Source of the DNA: Vidua macroura
Lineage: Eukaryota > Chordata > Aves > Passeriformes > Viduidae
DNA length: 64,000 nucleotides
Assembly (NCBI RefSeq): GCF_024509145.1
Contig: NC_071588.1
Coordinates: forward strand, 10,678,011-10,742,010
Direction of reading: 5' to 3'
The notes under the pieces were generated by a model. The model made no database searches, was not told the origin of the DNA, and saw nothing but the letters and a program-made list of their open reading frames with translations. Within the stretch, counting starts at the first letter, position 1. The number at the start of each line of letters is the position of its first letter. Of the stretch, positions 1 to 12,000 are shown one piece after another. Position numbers and translations under genes: made by a program.

Positions 1-1500
1 AGCTGATCACAAACTAAACGTGTCCACGACGTGGTGTTGCAACAAAGGAACACCCAGGCCTTGTGCTGGGGTGGACAACTGTGTTTGTTATGTGGGGCTT
101 GCAAAACAACTCCCTGGGAGACCTGGGCCAGCAGTGGACACCTCGAGGCAAAGAGGAGTCAGAATGAAACAAACCAACATGAGGGGCAGCAGTATAAGTT
201 TAGAAACCATGGAAATCTCTAAGGATATGCATAGAAAATCTGAATTTATTTCATCCAGGGGTCAGGACACTGAAGTGACAATGTGGTTGCTGCAAAAAAG
301 AACTGTTTTCAATGTCTGTGGGAACAGGACAAACAGCAATGGATTCAAGTAGCAGCAAAGAAAACTCTTTTTCTTCAGACATGAGGTAAGTTCTGACAGT
401 CTGGTAAGTTCATATAACAAAATAGATGGCATAGAGAGGTTATGGAATCTCCATCCTATAATGCTACATAAGCAATTGTGGGGCAGTCAGCTAGGAATGG
501 TTTAGTGGGAGCTGAGCCTATCTTAGGTACAGGGTAAAACAGCTGATTTCCCAAGTTCCTTCCACTAACTCCTACAGCAAATCTGTTGTCAGGACACTAC
601 ACCACAGGCTGGGAACTGACACAGCACCAAGAATCTTTTGTCAGATTTTTGTACTTCTGACCAGAACAAACCACAGCATTCCCAAATACCTACTCATGAT
701 TGTATTTTGCTGCTGGAGGCATGAGTATGATAAAAATGTTCTTGTGTTTGCTGCTACTGCCATAACAATCAGAAAATTGCTTCTAGCAGAATGTGTGTTC
801 CCATGGAGTTCCACTTAATGTTCTCAGATTTTACCTGTAGTGTTGTGTTCTCCCATCATCATGGTTTGAGGCATCCAGAGTTACAAGCAAGGAAGATTAC
901 ACACACACACACATACACTCCACCCACATGAAATAACAAATCTTAGTACTCTGGCTTCTCAGGTGCAACCAGCTTCTGTGAGTTTCATAAAATAGGTAAG
1001 GCTAACGTAACTATTGCTCCACATGGAACATAAAGCTCATTTTGCCTTCTAAAAATTTGTATTCTGCAACAAGATTTTCAGTATTTCCATCAAGCGACAT
1101 CAAATCTACTAGTAAATTGATTTTTTTTCAAGAGAGATATATGTGGCCAGGTAAAATAAAAGACTTTCTTGGAGCAGCACAAGTCATTGACCAAAAAACC
1201 TAATGCCAAGTATTTTGTGAGGCCTTTGAAGATGTAAATACAAAGGACTTTTCATGAGTTGGGTAATTAAAAAGCTGTCTGTAGTCAAAAATACTTTGGA
1301 AATCAACAGGAGTAATTACTTACAAATTTCATTAAATGTCAGTTCTGCCTTGGCTTTAAACCCTGTCTTGCCTCAGTTCTGCAAAAGGTTTTCACAGATC
1401 ACAGCATTGTCCACTCTATAAACTGTATGCCCTAGAACAAACAGGTCTGAAAAGTAAGTCACAGTGTAAGTTTGTTGACAAATGAATTTGTAAAAAGAAC
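1..1500. other. Intergenic sequence downstream of GCN1, no gene recognised
   Basis: I see no exon with splice sites, no recognisable protein and no RNA gene here. The short open frames on the plus strand near 20-352 and 1472-1663 show no family similarity. A short (AC)7 run sits at 899-912. In mammals RAB35 follows GCN1 in this direction, but no RAB GTPase motif is visible, so any such gene would lie left of the window. Confidence 0.6.
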
Positions 1501-1531
1501 AGTTTACATCAGAAGGATCAAAGTCAGAGCC

Positions 1532-1537
1532 TTTATT
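1532..1537 (-). terminator. GCN1: Candidate GCN1 polyadenylation signal (distal AATAAA)
   Basis: The plus strand reads tttatt, giving AATAAA on the transcribed strand about 565 nt past the GCN1 stop. Cleavage would be expected 10-30 nt further, near 1505-1522. A competing AATAAA lies at 1909-1914. Confidence 0.45.
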
Positions 1538-1908
1538 AAATGTTCCTTCTCTAAACAGACTGCATTTAATCCCCCTTTCGCATCTGTGATTTCTAAGGCT
1601 ATTTTAAATACTTCGTTTTACAGGGATTTTCAGTCTTCAGAACCATCACAAGCAGCAAGTTAGCAGTACACAGAAACAATACAACTGAACTTTCACTGAG
1701 TTCTATTCCTGCCTCCCAGGGTATGTGGAAAAACCAATATACCTCCAGTACTGGAGTTTTTGCACAGACCCTGGAAAAGAAATAGTTGTCACCAGAGATT
1801 ATGCCTGATGTGCTCTAGCCACATGTCACAATTGGCCACAGCTGACCAGTATTGGTTAGTATGTCTGTCTCTTGCACATTATCTGTTTCAAAAAGGGGAC
1901 CAAATTTT

Positions 1909-1914
1909 TTTATT
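1909..1914 (-). terminator. GCN1: Candidate GCN1 polyadenylation signal (proximal AATAAA)
   Basis: A second minus-strand AATAAA lies about 190 nt past the stop codon inside a T-rich plus-strand run. It would create a short-UTR isoform. Sequence alone does not tell which signal is used. Confidence 0.3.
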
Positions 1915-2101
1915 TTCATCTAGTGTGGGTCTAATTAAGGCTATTCTGGTATATTTGATACTAAAATACTCTCTGGGAGTCCTTTTCATGAAATCCCATC
2001 AGAATTAACATTTTCAAAAATGAAAACATTTATAATAGGTGTTTGAGTTGAAATGCTGATGCAGCGGTTGGTTCAGTGTTTCCTGGTCTTCGGGAGCTTT
2101 A

Positions 2102-5100
2102 TCACGTCAGGATAGTGTCATCGATCTGTTCCTCAGAGTCAGCCTGCCCAGCCAGCTTCCGCAGGGACCTCCTGCAGCTTTCACTGAGAAGCTCCAGGCT
2201 GGCAGCATCCAGAATCTTGGAAACTGACTGTGGAAGGGAGACAGCAACAATTACCAACTCCTTTCAACACACTATTCAAAATCAGGGTAAGTGCCTTAGG
2301 CGCTGTATCAACTAAAATCTTTCAAACGTCCCAAAAGTCTCCACCTGGTTTTACAATTCCAGACGTGGGAACTATCCAAAAGCAAGTCAGACTTAGAAAA
2401 CAGGTCTGGAAATGGATGCATGAAATAGTCCATCCTAGCACCACTGTGATCATCCAAGTGACCAAAGCAATGAATTATCATTGCTGGCTGAGGGAACTCA
2501 GCACAGGCAAGGCTTAAAGGGGGTATTTTAAATGCCTCGATTCTATGAATGCTGCACTGTAAGGTTGTACAGAACAGGTGTTGTTGATTTCTTCAGAGCT
2601 TAGCATGAGAATGCTGCTGAAGATCTAAATAAAAATGGGATGTCCCACTTTATCTATTGCATTAGAGACTTCCAGCACATTCTAAGGCTGCAGGCACCAC
2701 ACAGACAAACACAGAATGAGGTGACACAGCCTTACTACCAACAGTTACAGGTTTTTTTATATGTCTCATACCTCAAGCACTTCTTCACCCGCTCTCATCT
2801 TCAGGAGGTTGACAATAGCCTGGTCACTGTAGGCTCTTACACTGGTGTTTTTGTCTTTTGTGTTGTCCAGAAGTGCTTTGAGAATTGGTTTAATTGTCTG
2901 AGTATCCAATGGGGGAAGATGACTTTTATTTGCCCACCAAATCATCTTTTCTGCAACTAACTTTATGTCACTGGATGAGTTCTGAAGACACTGGTGGAGA
3001 CAAAGATACACTTACATTCAGCTATACCAAGGACACATATTTAAAGCAGTTGGTTTGTTTTTTTTCTAATTTAAGTATTTAAAACTATGCTAAGAAAAGC
3101 AGACAGTTTTCAACTCACAGGTACAGAAGATACACACTTGTTGCCAATTAAGTCTGACCAAATTGTGTAAGACAAGGTTAAACCTTGAAAACATGACAAC
3201 TTTTCAATAGAAAATTTCTAAATATATAGTTGATGACAGTATCACATGTTCATCTCAACTGTCAGGAAATGACAATGACCACTAAGTGCAGAAAAGCTTA
3301 GCACTCTACAACACACTCACACAGCAACAACAGCCAAGCCAGTCTCTGGTTGGAATACTGGATGCATTTTAACAGTGGATTTCACTTCAAAATTCTAAGA
3401 ATGAGAGTTTTGTATTTTAATCTTAACCCATTTAAAACATGAAAGCTAATGTCTAAATGTGAAGTGCATTATTAATAAGGTGATAAAGGTTTTGTGGCAA
3501 ATGTGATATTTTATATTTTAACACAATACTATTATATTAACATAGAAAAGTTGGACTTCTAACAAAAAGTCTGCTTTGAAGAGTGTTGGCCTGTATTGTG
3601 TCAACTTGACATGTTTGGTAGTTTTTCAAATAACTTGCAAAGAAATGTAAACCTGAAAATGTAATATGCTGCAGCATCACCCCTCTATCTATCCTTGTCT
3701 ACAAGAGGGATACTCAGGTCTATGGTGGGGTTTGGGGAGGGCAGACAACTAAAGAAATGAAGAAACCTCAGCCACACACCAAAAGAAACAATCGACCAAT
3801 AAAGGAATTTTGAAGAAAAATATTTAAATCTAATGAACTGAAAAAGATGTTAACTTCAATGTTCTCAGGTCAAGTTTTGGTATTTGATACATTTCTAGCA
3901 AAGGCTGTTTGACCTTCAGCAATCTTAAAAACCTTACACCTCACACTCTGCCTCTCTGCCAGCTGTTTGCTACTGCAAAGGAAAAATGCATTTATAAGAC
4001 TCAGACTTGGGATTCAGCACAGAAGGCTCAAAAGCAAATGTCCATGTTAGAGCAGGGATGGCAGTGTTGTATTCAGAGCTTCAAAGAGGCTAATACAATG
4101 GTTCTGTCTGCACTCTGCCTCAAGAAGAAATATCTATATTTTCAGGGACTTGATAGACCCACCCATGAGTTAGGTCAGAGATTCAGATCACACAAGAACA
4201 CCAGCAGGTAGCTAACATGAAAATTCTTACCTTAATAAAGAGGCTGGAAAGTTTGGGAGGCAGGTTGCCTCCCTCTTCCATGTGGTATTTCATGAGAAAG
4301 CCCATCCCTCTGATGCCACTAACTGCAATGGGGATCTTCACCATAAAGACAAGAATTGTTATTACTACAGCACAGTTCAACAACAGTCTTTAAAACCAAA
4401 CTTATTGTTTGTCAGCTTCTGCGGAAAGCTAAACCCATCTTTCAAAAGAATAGCAGCATCAAAAAACATTGGGTTAATGGTATTGGATAATATAATGAAA
4501 AAATTCCAGTGCAACCACAAGCCAAAAGAAATAAGGCAGCAGGCCCCACCAAGCCCACAAAATTCCTAACCCAAACTACTCATTCAACACCAGATTTAAA
4601 CTCTCCCTCCTAAAATGAGTAATTTCCACTTCTTGGAAACTTGGTCAGTGAGTGATAACTCTCTAGGGAAACAGGAGTGTAATTTACTCCAAATGAAAGC
4701 TACTCTGGAGTTAAAGATTAAATAATCTTCATCTCCCCAGAGATCAGAACTCAAAGAACCAGAACAGTTGTGTAATTTCACCATGAAAACTGCATCTAGC
4801 CAAGGGAGACTCTTCAGATGGCACTTGGGGGTTTTTGTCCTGGTTGGTAACACAGGAACCTGTTCACACACCTTTCAAAATTGCTCCCAACAAGAGCTTG
4901 CAACAGCACTCCCTGCGTGGGGCAGGACTCACCCTGTCAGCTGTGGCATTGCTGATGATCATCTCCTGGACACTGTTGTAGTATTTTGGGGAACACAGCT
5001 TGCCAGGAGCCACATTCACAGCCACAGAGAGAGCCAGGCTCCGGCCGTGCCTCACCATCCAGTCAATGCCAGAGACATCTGCTGCAGAGGAAAGAACAGA

Positions 5101-6026
5101 ACAATGACAGAGCTCCTGCTAGCTACTCCTCTTCATCTGAGAGGCTTTGGGCAGTTTGTCAATTCACTGCCATAAAATGAAGTAACAAGCAGCATCTAAA
5201 CCAATGCCCTGCTTCCTCCATTTCTCTCAAAAAGACATATCGACAGAGCTAAAATGCAACACCTTTTCCAGGCAGGACCACCACCTGGGCAGGCAGGGAA
5301 GCAGACACAAACAAAGGACCCTCTTGTTCAACTCATATACTTCTGATTGTTCGAAAAAAAAAAATTAGACAAGCTTTGACTCTCTAATAAATTTGTAAAA
5401 GTCATCTATAATTTGACCAGCCAACAGACTTCCTTTTTAAGCCCACAAGGGAGAGTAATCCATAACACTCTCAAACACTGGGGTCCTATAAAGCTTACAT
5501 TTTTTTCTATCTTGGAGGCAAATTAGTTAATTCTCTGAAAGCATGTGAAGTCATCAGATGTGGCCTGCAATTAACATCAGTCACCCTAAGATCACAGTGC
5601 TCTCCCCAAAAGGTGGGATTGCCCTCCTGTCCACCCTGCCATGTCCAACTGTCCTCGTGTCAGCAACAGCAATTACTCAGCCATGCTAGTACTTCTATCA
5701 AGTCATCAGATAACAAATCCAGAGAAAAAAGTCTGGGCAAGCCCAGCTGACAACCAGTTACCTGTGCTCCCTGTGTACCAGAGTGCACAAATTAAGAGCC
5801 ATGAGCAAAGAAAAACACAAGAAAATACAGAGCACAAATTCAGTCACAAAGTTAGCCTGAATCAATGCCTGAGAAGGAATCTTCCCTGCTTTCAGCATCT
5901 GTTCCAGTCCTGTAAACAGCTTGACCTACCCAGTAAGTGCTGGTAGAGAACAGTGCTGAGCTCATCGTCGGACAGAAAGGCGCACAGCTCTGCCAGGCAG
6001 CCGGCCGAGGCCATGCGGGTGGCATC
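2102..6026 (-). CDS. GCN1: GCN1 exons 54-58: C-terminal HEAT repeats and carboxy terminus
   Basis: Exons 5930-6026, 4933-5081, 4231-4335, 2772-2990 and 2102-2227 encode residues about 2440-2670. Recognisable pieces are ASAGCLAELCAFLSDDELS, WMVRHGRSLALSVAVNVAPG, KNTSVRAYSDQAIVNLLK and the terminal DDTILT. The stop codon is TGA at 2102-2104. Exon 55 begins at a tandem acceptor (CAGCAG) that could include or omit one alanine. The intron between exons 57 and 56 (2991-4230) is AT-rich and shows nothing recognisable. Confidence 0.93.
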
Positions 6027-9000
6027 CTGACAGGGGATGGGAGAACAGAGAACATGGCTTGAGCTCAACACACCCCAGAGACAGGCAGCACGAAAAACAA
6101 GTGTCAGAAGACAACAGGAAATAAAGAGGAGAAGAAAATAAATAGTAGTATTTCACTCGTACTCCTGAGGATTTCTTTCAGTTCATATTTTTTCTTGTAC
6201 ATAATGGAACTTAAAACCAAATTTAAGGTCAAAAAGCCAGCAGAGACTGAAGAATTACAGATTTTATCTAAGTTCTGATTTGTTAAATGGAAAAGTCATA
6301 AAGATGAAATTCAATGTTTTAAAAGATGAGTTCACAAGAGCTTACTTTAGATTCACTTACTGTAAATGTTATTTTTAGCCATCTCAGCATGAGCTGGTCT
6401 CTGTAATAAACTCTTACTACTCTTCATTTAACACTTCCAGGCTTTTGCTATTTTGGCTTCCTTATGTGAACATCCCATTACTGTCCACTTCTCCCCCAAA
6501 TTTACTTCTATTTCTAGCATGTCAACAGTTTCATGTCTGTTGCAGAGACTGACATAAAAAATAAATTATTAGATTATTAATTTAATCTCCCTCATGTTAC
6601 CGTTGCTATCTGCTCTATACAGAAGACCCTATATTAAACTTGGAGAGCTTATTCTCATTGGAGAGCTTATTCTCATTATCTGAAAAATTTCTCACAGGGA
6701 ATGATAAACCTCACCTCAGAGGTTACAAACACATCCACGCATATAGTGAAGGTACTGCAGGCTTTCTCCAAGATAAAAAGCAAATCCTGACTGCAGAGCT
6801 ACCTGAAACCTGTTAGTGAGGAGCTGCAGGTCAAACCCACATATGCAGTTGCCAAGGAAACATTAAACTGAAGGCTTTTCAGAGTTACCAGGGACTGGTC
6901 AGGAATCTCAAATTCTTCACTCTGACTACATCATTAGTAATTTTCCCAGAAGTTATTTTAGATAGTAATTCTGTTAGAAAGTTCAGATTTTAAATGTAAG
7001 AACAAGACTGTCTGCAGCAGGGGACCTTTGCAGCTGGCTGAAGCAGTACCTCATCGTGTCCCAGCATCCCCAGCAGCACCGTGCTAATATTCTTCCTAAT
7101 TGCAGCATCCACTTTAGCACCAGCTCCTCGTGTGACAAAACGCAGCGCTTGCAGCATCGTATCCCTGGAAGAGATCACATTCTACAGTCAGACATTGCCT
7201 CTCCCCCACCCTCTAAGAGGAGTTTTGCTCTGGATACCTGTAGATCCTTGCACAGCAATTACACTGAGATGCCTTATAGTTTGGGAGAGTGATCCCCTCT
7301 CTGCACTGCTGGAGACTCCATCCTAGACAGTACTTCCATGTTTCTGTCTAACACAACACAGATATTTTCTGAATGTTCAAACATTAAAAAAATTATCACG
7401 TCAGGAAGTTCATATCTTAGGGATCTTGTGCCCATAGGATACAAGAACAGCTGCTTTACTTCAGGTCAGACTGACCATCAATACTGCTTTTTATCTGAAA
7501 GTGGGCTGCTTGGGGATGTGCAGGAGAGGAGAACTGGGCAGACCCCAAGCACTCTTTCTCCTAAATACTCTCAAGCTCACCTTCTGACACAAGAAGGCCT
7601 CATCATCCCCATTCCTGGTTTACAGTCCACTGCTTTCATTAATATATGCATCTTACTCTAACTGGGGGTTTTGGTCATTCATCCCAGCTCTTTCTTTCAT
7701 CCTCAGTAAGCAGGAAGGTCTGAGCTGTCAGCTGCAGCTTACCTGATGGCAGAGTCATCGCTGGAACGAATTCCATTCAGGAGCTCCGTGAAGAGAGGAT
7801 CCACTTTGACATGGATGACAATGAGTTTCCCAAGAGCATCGGCAGCTTTAAGGCGAACAGCGCGGTTTGAGTCTTGCAGAGCTTTGGTGAACGTTGTTTG
7901 CAACTGGGGCAAAAATGGTTTCAGAGCAATCTCAACCTATTCCAGAGTGGAAGAAGGGAAAGTGGTGGGGTCAAGTATTAAAGAGCAGCTAGAGATCAAA
8001 GCCTGAAAACCTCTTCTACAGCCGTTTGTTATCAGAGAACCCTCGTTAAATCTAATGCGCTACTAAAATAGGAAAAACAATTTACCATAAAAACATTGTT
8101 GTGGTGACACAAAAATTTACCACAAAACCTTTGACCTTTTCCAATCTAATCATCTTTTCTTCACACTGAAATACAAGGGTAGCACTGAGAAATTTTACAC
8201 TATCATGTACTCAGAGCCTTTTGTAGTCAGAGCACTGAATAAAGGTCCGCTCTCTTCAAATATACATAAGATCTTTGCACTTAACAATACATAAAAATTG
8301 TGGATACAGGAGAAATTAATTACATGGTGGGTTTTAATCACTTGAAAGTGGGATCAGCATTTATCAGTATTTCTAAGTCCAGTTTTTCAGCACTGGGGTT
8401 TTTTTTTGTAGGCCAGAAGCTGCTGGAAGAATGCAATCCAGTTACAATGCTATCCCTACATATCAAATCCACAGCAGCAGGCATCCCAGCTGTATTTACA
8501 TGAACAGCAACAGGTATTCCTGAAGGTTGCCATGGAAAATGTTCACAAACCACAGTCCAATACTTTGAATCTTACCTTAGCTAAAAGAAGGCTTAATGTT
8601 TCAAGCAGAGCCACCTTGACATTCCAGCTGAACCGATCTCCCAAGATTCGAATGAGTGGCCCAGTGATGCTCACCACAGATGGTTTGAGAGCTTCAGCAG
8701 AAGTCAGCTTTATAACCAGCCCTAAGGCCTTTGCTGCCTCCTCCTTCTGTTCTGGATTACCAGTTAAAACACCTTCCCGCAGCACCACAAGTATGGAAGT
8801 CACTCCCTGTCACGAAAATCAGATAAGAAAGCTTAGAAGCTAAGATGCAAGAAATATGTATCTTATTTTTGCTGCTATTATACACCAGATGCACAAACTT
8901 GGAGTGTTTCTCTCAATTTCCTGTTGACCTTCAGCTGCCTGATTCCACATTGACAGAGCTACTTTTATTTGGTTTGATTTCATGCCTCTCCGCCTTACTA

Positions 9001-12000
9001 AGCCAGTTGCTATGAGAAAAGTGGTGGCGGCTCAGGGAATTTTTAAACCAGAGAAATTTGGCACAGAAGTCCAGTGTTACTCCCCCACAAAAAGCAGCCA
9101 GTAACCATAACTTACGTGCATAACAGAACTGTCAGAGACCTCATTGCAAGAGGGGTCTTCTGTAGGGTTACTCAAGAGCTCTAACCTCCAAAAAGTCCTC
9201 CAATATAAAGGTTTGGAATGCCAAAATAGTCACTGCTTCTAATAGCTATAATATCAACCAGCTCTCCCCAAAGGTGGGGTATTGTAGCTGTGAAGAATCC
9301 GCACTCATTCTGATCCTTTACCTTCTTAGGAATACAGAATCCTGGCACATGCTCGCCCTTGGCCTCATTCCCTACAATCCGGATATCCCTGTGCAGGTCC
9401 TCAATGAGAGCAAGCTGGTTCCCAGCGTCTAATTTCTGCAGGAGAGAGGGGTAAAACAAAGCTCAGGCAACATGACATCCAGATATCTTTTGTGAAGTCT
9501 TCTCAGGCCAGGCATTACTCCTGTAACCTTTCTAAGCTGCCTCTCACCTTGGTGATGGAATTAAGCGCATCCCAGCTTTCATTCAGAACTACAGGGTTGG
9601 TGTCATTAAACAGGCGAATCAAGCCTGAAACCAAGCTCCTGAGGTGCCCAGTGTAGTCTGCTTTTGTCTTGGAGCAGTAGATATTCAGCATGACAGCTGC
9701 TGCCTGTCTCATGCCCAGCTCAGGGCTGCGGGTAGCTTCTAGCAAATCTTCAGTTATAATTCTTTGTCCAACGTCATCTTCCACAGACAGGATCACAGAC
9801 TGGCAGTTTGCCATCTCCTGAAGAGTCCAGATTAACTTTACATTAGCTCTCAAACAGAACAAAGCCAAGTTTAGCCCCAAGTTTGTCCACGTTATCCCCA
9901 GCATTGTGTCTAGATGAACACTACAACACACCCCACATACTAATTGTTTCTCATTAAAGAGCTGGTCACATCACCATTAAAGGCTTGACTCAGTCCTGGT
10001 GCAGACACAGTTCTTAAAATTTAAAATTCTTAAAATTTAACAAGTGACCAAACTCTGCTGAACTGATTGCTCCAGCAGCTACAGGAGGGCTAATTTACAA
10101 AAACTAGAGTAGTTCAGTCTCCCCCATCTTACTCATGAGAGACTGTGAGTCTTGTCAGATAACATTCTTCTGATTTAGGTAGTTTAATGCTGTGCGTCAC
10201 AGCCCTAATTACAAGCACGTCTGTGGGTACATTAGAGATCTCCAGGCAGACTTGGGGCTAGAAGCTGATCTAATGAGTATCCACAGCAGAAAGGCAACAG
10301 GACTCTGTCACTCATTCCTAATTCACCAACTGATTATGAAAATGTCTGTCCACAGTCACAACTCCAGGATGTTCTCTGGAGTCCAAACACCAGATGTTTT
10401 GGAAAGCAGTGCATGAGGAATGCAGCATGCAAAATAGGAGATTTCCTCCCTGCAGCCCTTTAATCTCTCAGTCTTCTACACCAAGAATAAATACAAAGTT
10501 AACTAGACTTTCTGGCAGTTCTCCAGGAATAAGCAAACTGAGAATTTTATCTTTTAGCAGGCCAAGGAGACTTTTAAATGGATACAAATAGATTTGGAAA
10601 GCATACGTTTTTTGACTCACAATATGCCACCAGGCAAAAAGACTCATCCTGGAGAAGCTAATGGACTGAATTAAACATGCAATCTGTGAATCTAGAGAAC
10701 ACAGATTCTGAGATGGAAAGTAAACCTGGTGCACTATCTTCAGGCAACCTGTCACAACAAAGAGCTGAGCTGTGCTACTTGCCAATTGCTCTTCACTGGT
10801 GCCCAGCTTCTCTTTGAGTGCAGACATCATGGCAGGCAGGATGACACTCAAATGCCGTGTCAGAGCGTCCCCTGCCACTGAGGAGAGGAAAGCCAGCACC
10901 CGGGTATTCACTGGGGGGGTAGTCAGCTACAAAAATAAAAAATAACACCAAAAATTGAGATAAGCAGAAAGTTTTTTCAGAAGGAGTCTCACTTTCTCTA
11001 CATGAAATATTTATGCATCACAAGCCAAATAACAATGTTTTGAGCACAAAATCAGAAGAAAATTTCAGACTGTGCTCTCCCTTTTGCTATATTGGTCCAA
11101 AGAAAACTGGCAGCAAGCAAAGGAAACAGCACAGATATCATGTTTAAAATTTGTTTCTCGTTGTACCTTTGGCACCAAGTAAGGCAGCACCACACGGCTC
11201 TTGACAGCCATAACTTGTTTAAGACCATCCACAGCAAAGTCAGCTGTTTCTTCATTATCCTATAGGGAAAGAGAAAGAGACAAACCTGAAAAATTATCTG
11301 TGCACACCAAGCTAAGCTCTGTTTCAAGGGACAATTTTCCATGTGATCATAAATACAAAACTAAGTCCTTCTATTATAAAAATGTTCTCATATTCTCATA
11401 GTACCTAGCAAAACCCAAACCAAACTCTTTTGTCACATCAGAAAGATTTTCCATTTCAGGCATAGTGGCCAAGCAACTTCATCGGGTGACAGTGGCAATT
11501 CCATCACAGAGCCAGGTATAGCAATTCTTAACCCTAGGCTTAAGCCACAACATCTTCCCTATCACTGGCTAGCATGACTCCAGGAGGAGACAAAATACTG
11601 CTGCCATTCCCTGGTGGGTCTGCCACTACAATCCTCCTGCTCCTTTAAGTAAATTATTCAAAACTTGTCCCACAGCATCATTAATCAGGTTGTTGACTAA
11701 TGCTGAGCAATGCTCACCAGCTGCTTCAGCAAGAAGGGCAGGATGTCTTCAAGAGCCTGATGGCCAATTGTTGAGTGCAGCTGTTCAAATGTTTTGGCTG
11801 CAGCCTCTCGAACTTCTTCCAGAGGGTCACACAGTGCTTTTCTTACTGTAGGAACCAGGGACTCAGAGAAAAGCAGCACCTGTAGATGAAGAGATAAAAT
11901 TACAGAACATCTAAAGCACAATAGATGTGCATATCTCAGTAGTGAAAGTAGAGAAGAATGCAGAATTTGTACAACTGAAACTAAACTGCAGTTTGCTTGG

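Larger units (their letters stand above)
1532..2101 (-). other. GCN1: GCN1 3' untranslated region
   Basis: This is the stretch between the GCN1 stop codon (2102-2104) and the AATAAA signal best placed to end the transcript (minus strand, 1532-1537). It would give a 3'UTR of roughly 570-590 nt. An earlier AATAAA at 1909-1914 could give a short UTR of about 200 nt. No other element is obvious. The end is inferred from the signals only. Confidence 0.5.

Noticed and set aside
20..352. Plus-strand open frame of 110 codons at the left edge
   Set aside because: No family similarity, no splice context and no promoter signal; two overlapping frames are open by chance.
10775..10776. GTAGCA as alternative donor for GCN1 exon 48
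   Set aside because: Using it adds four bases and shifts the frame before exon 49, whereas the GC donor gives the exact family sequence.
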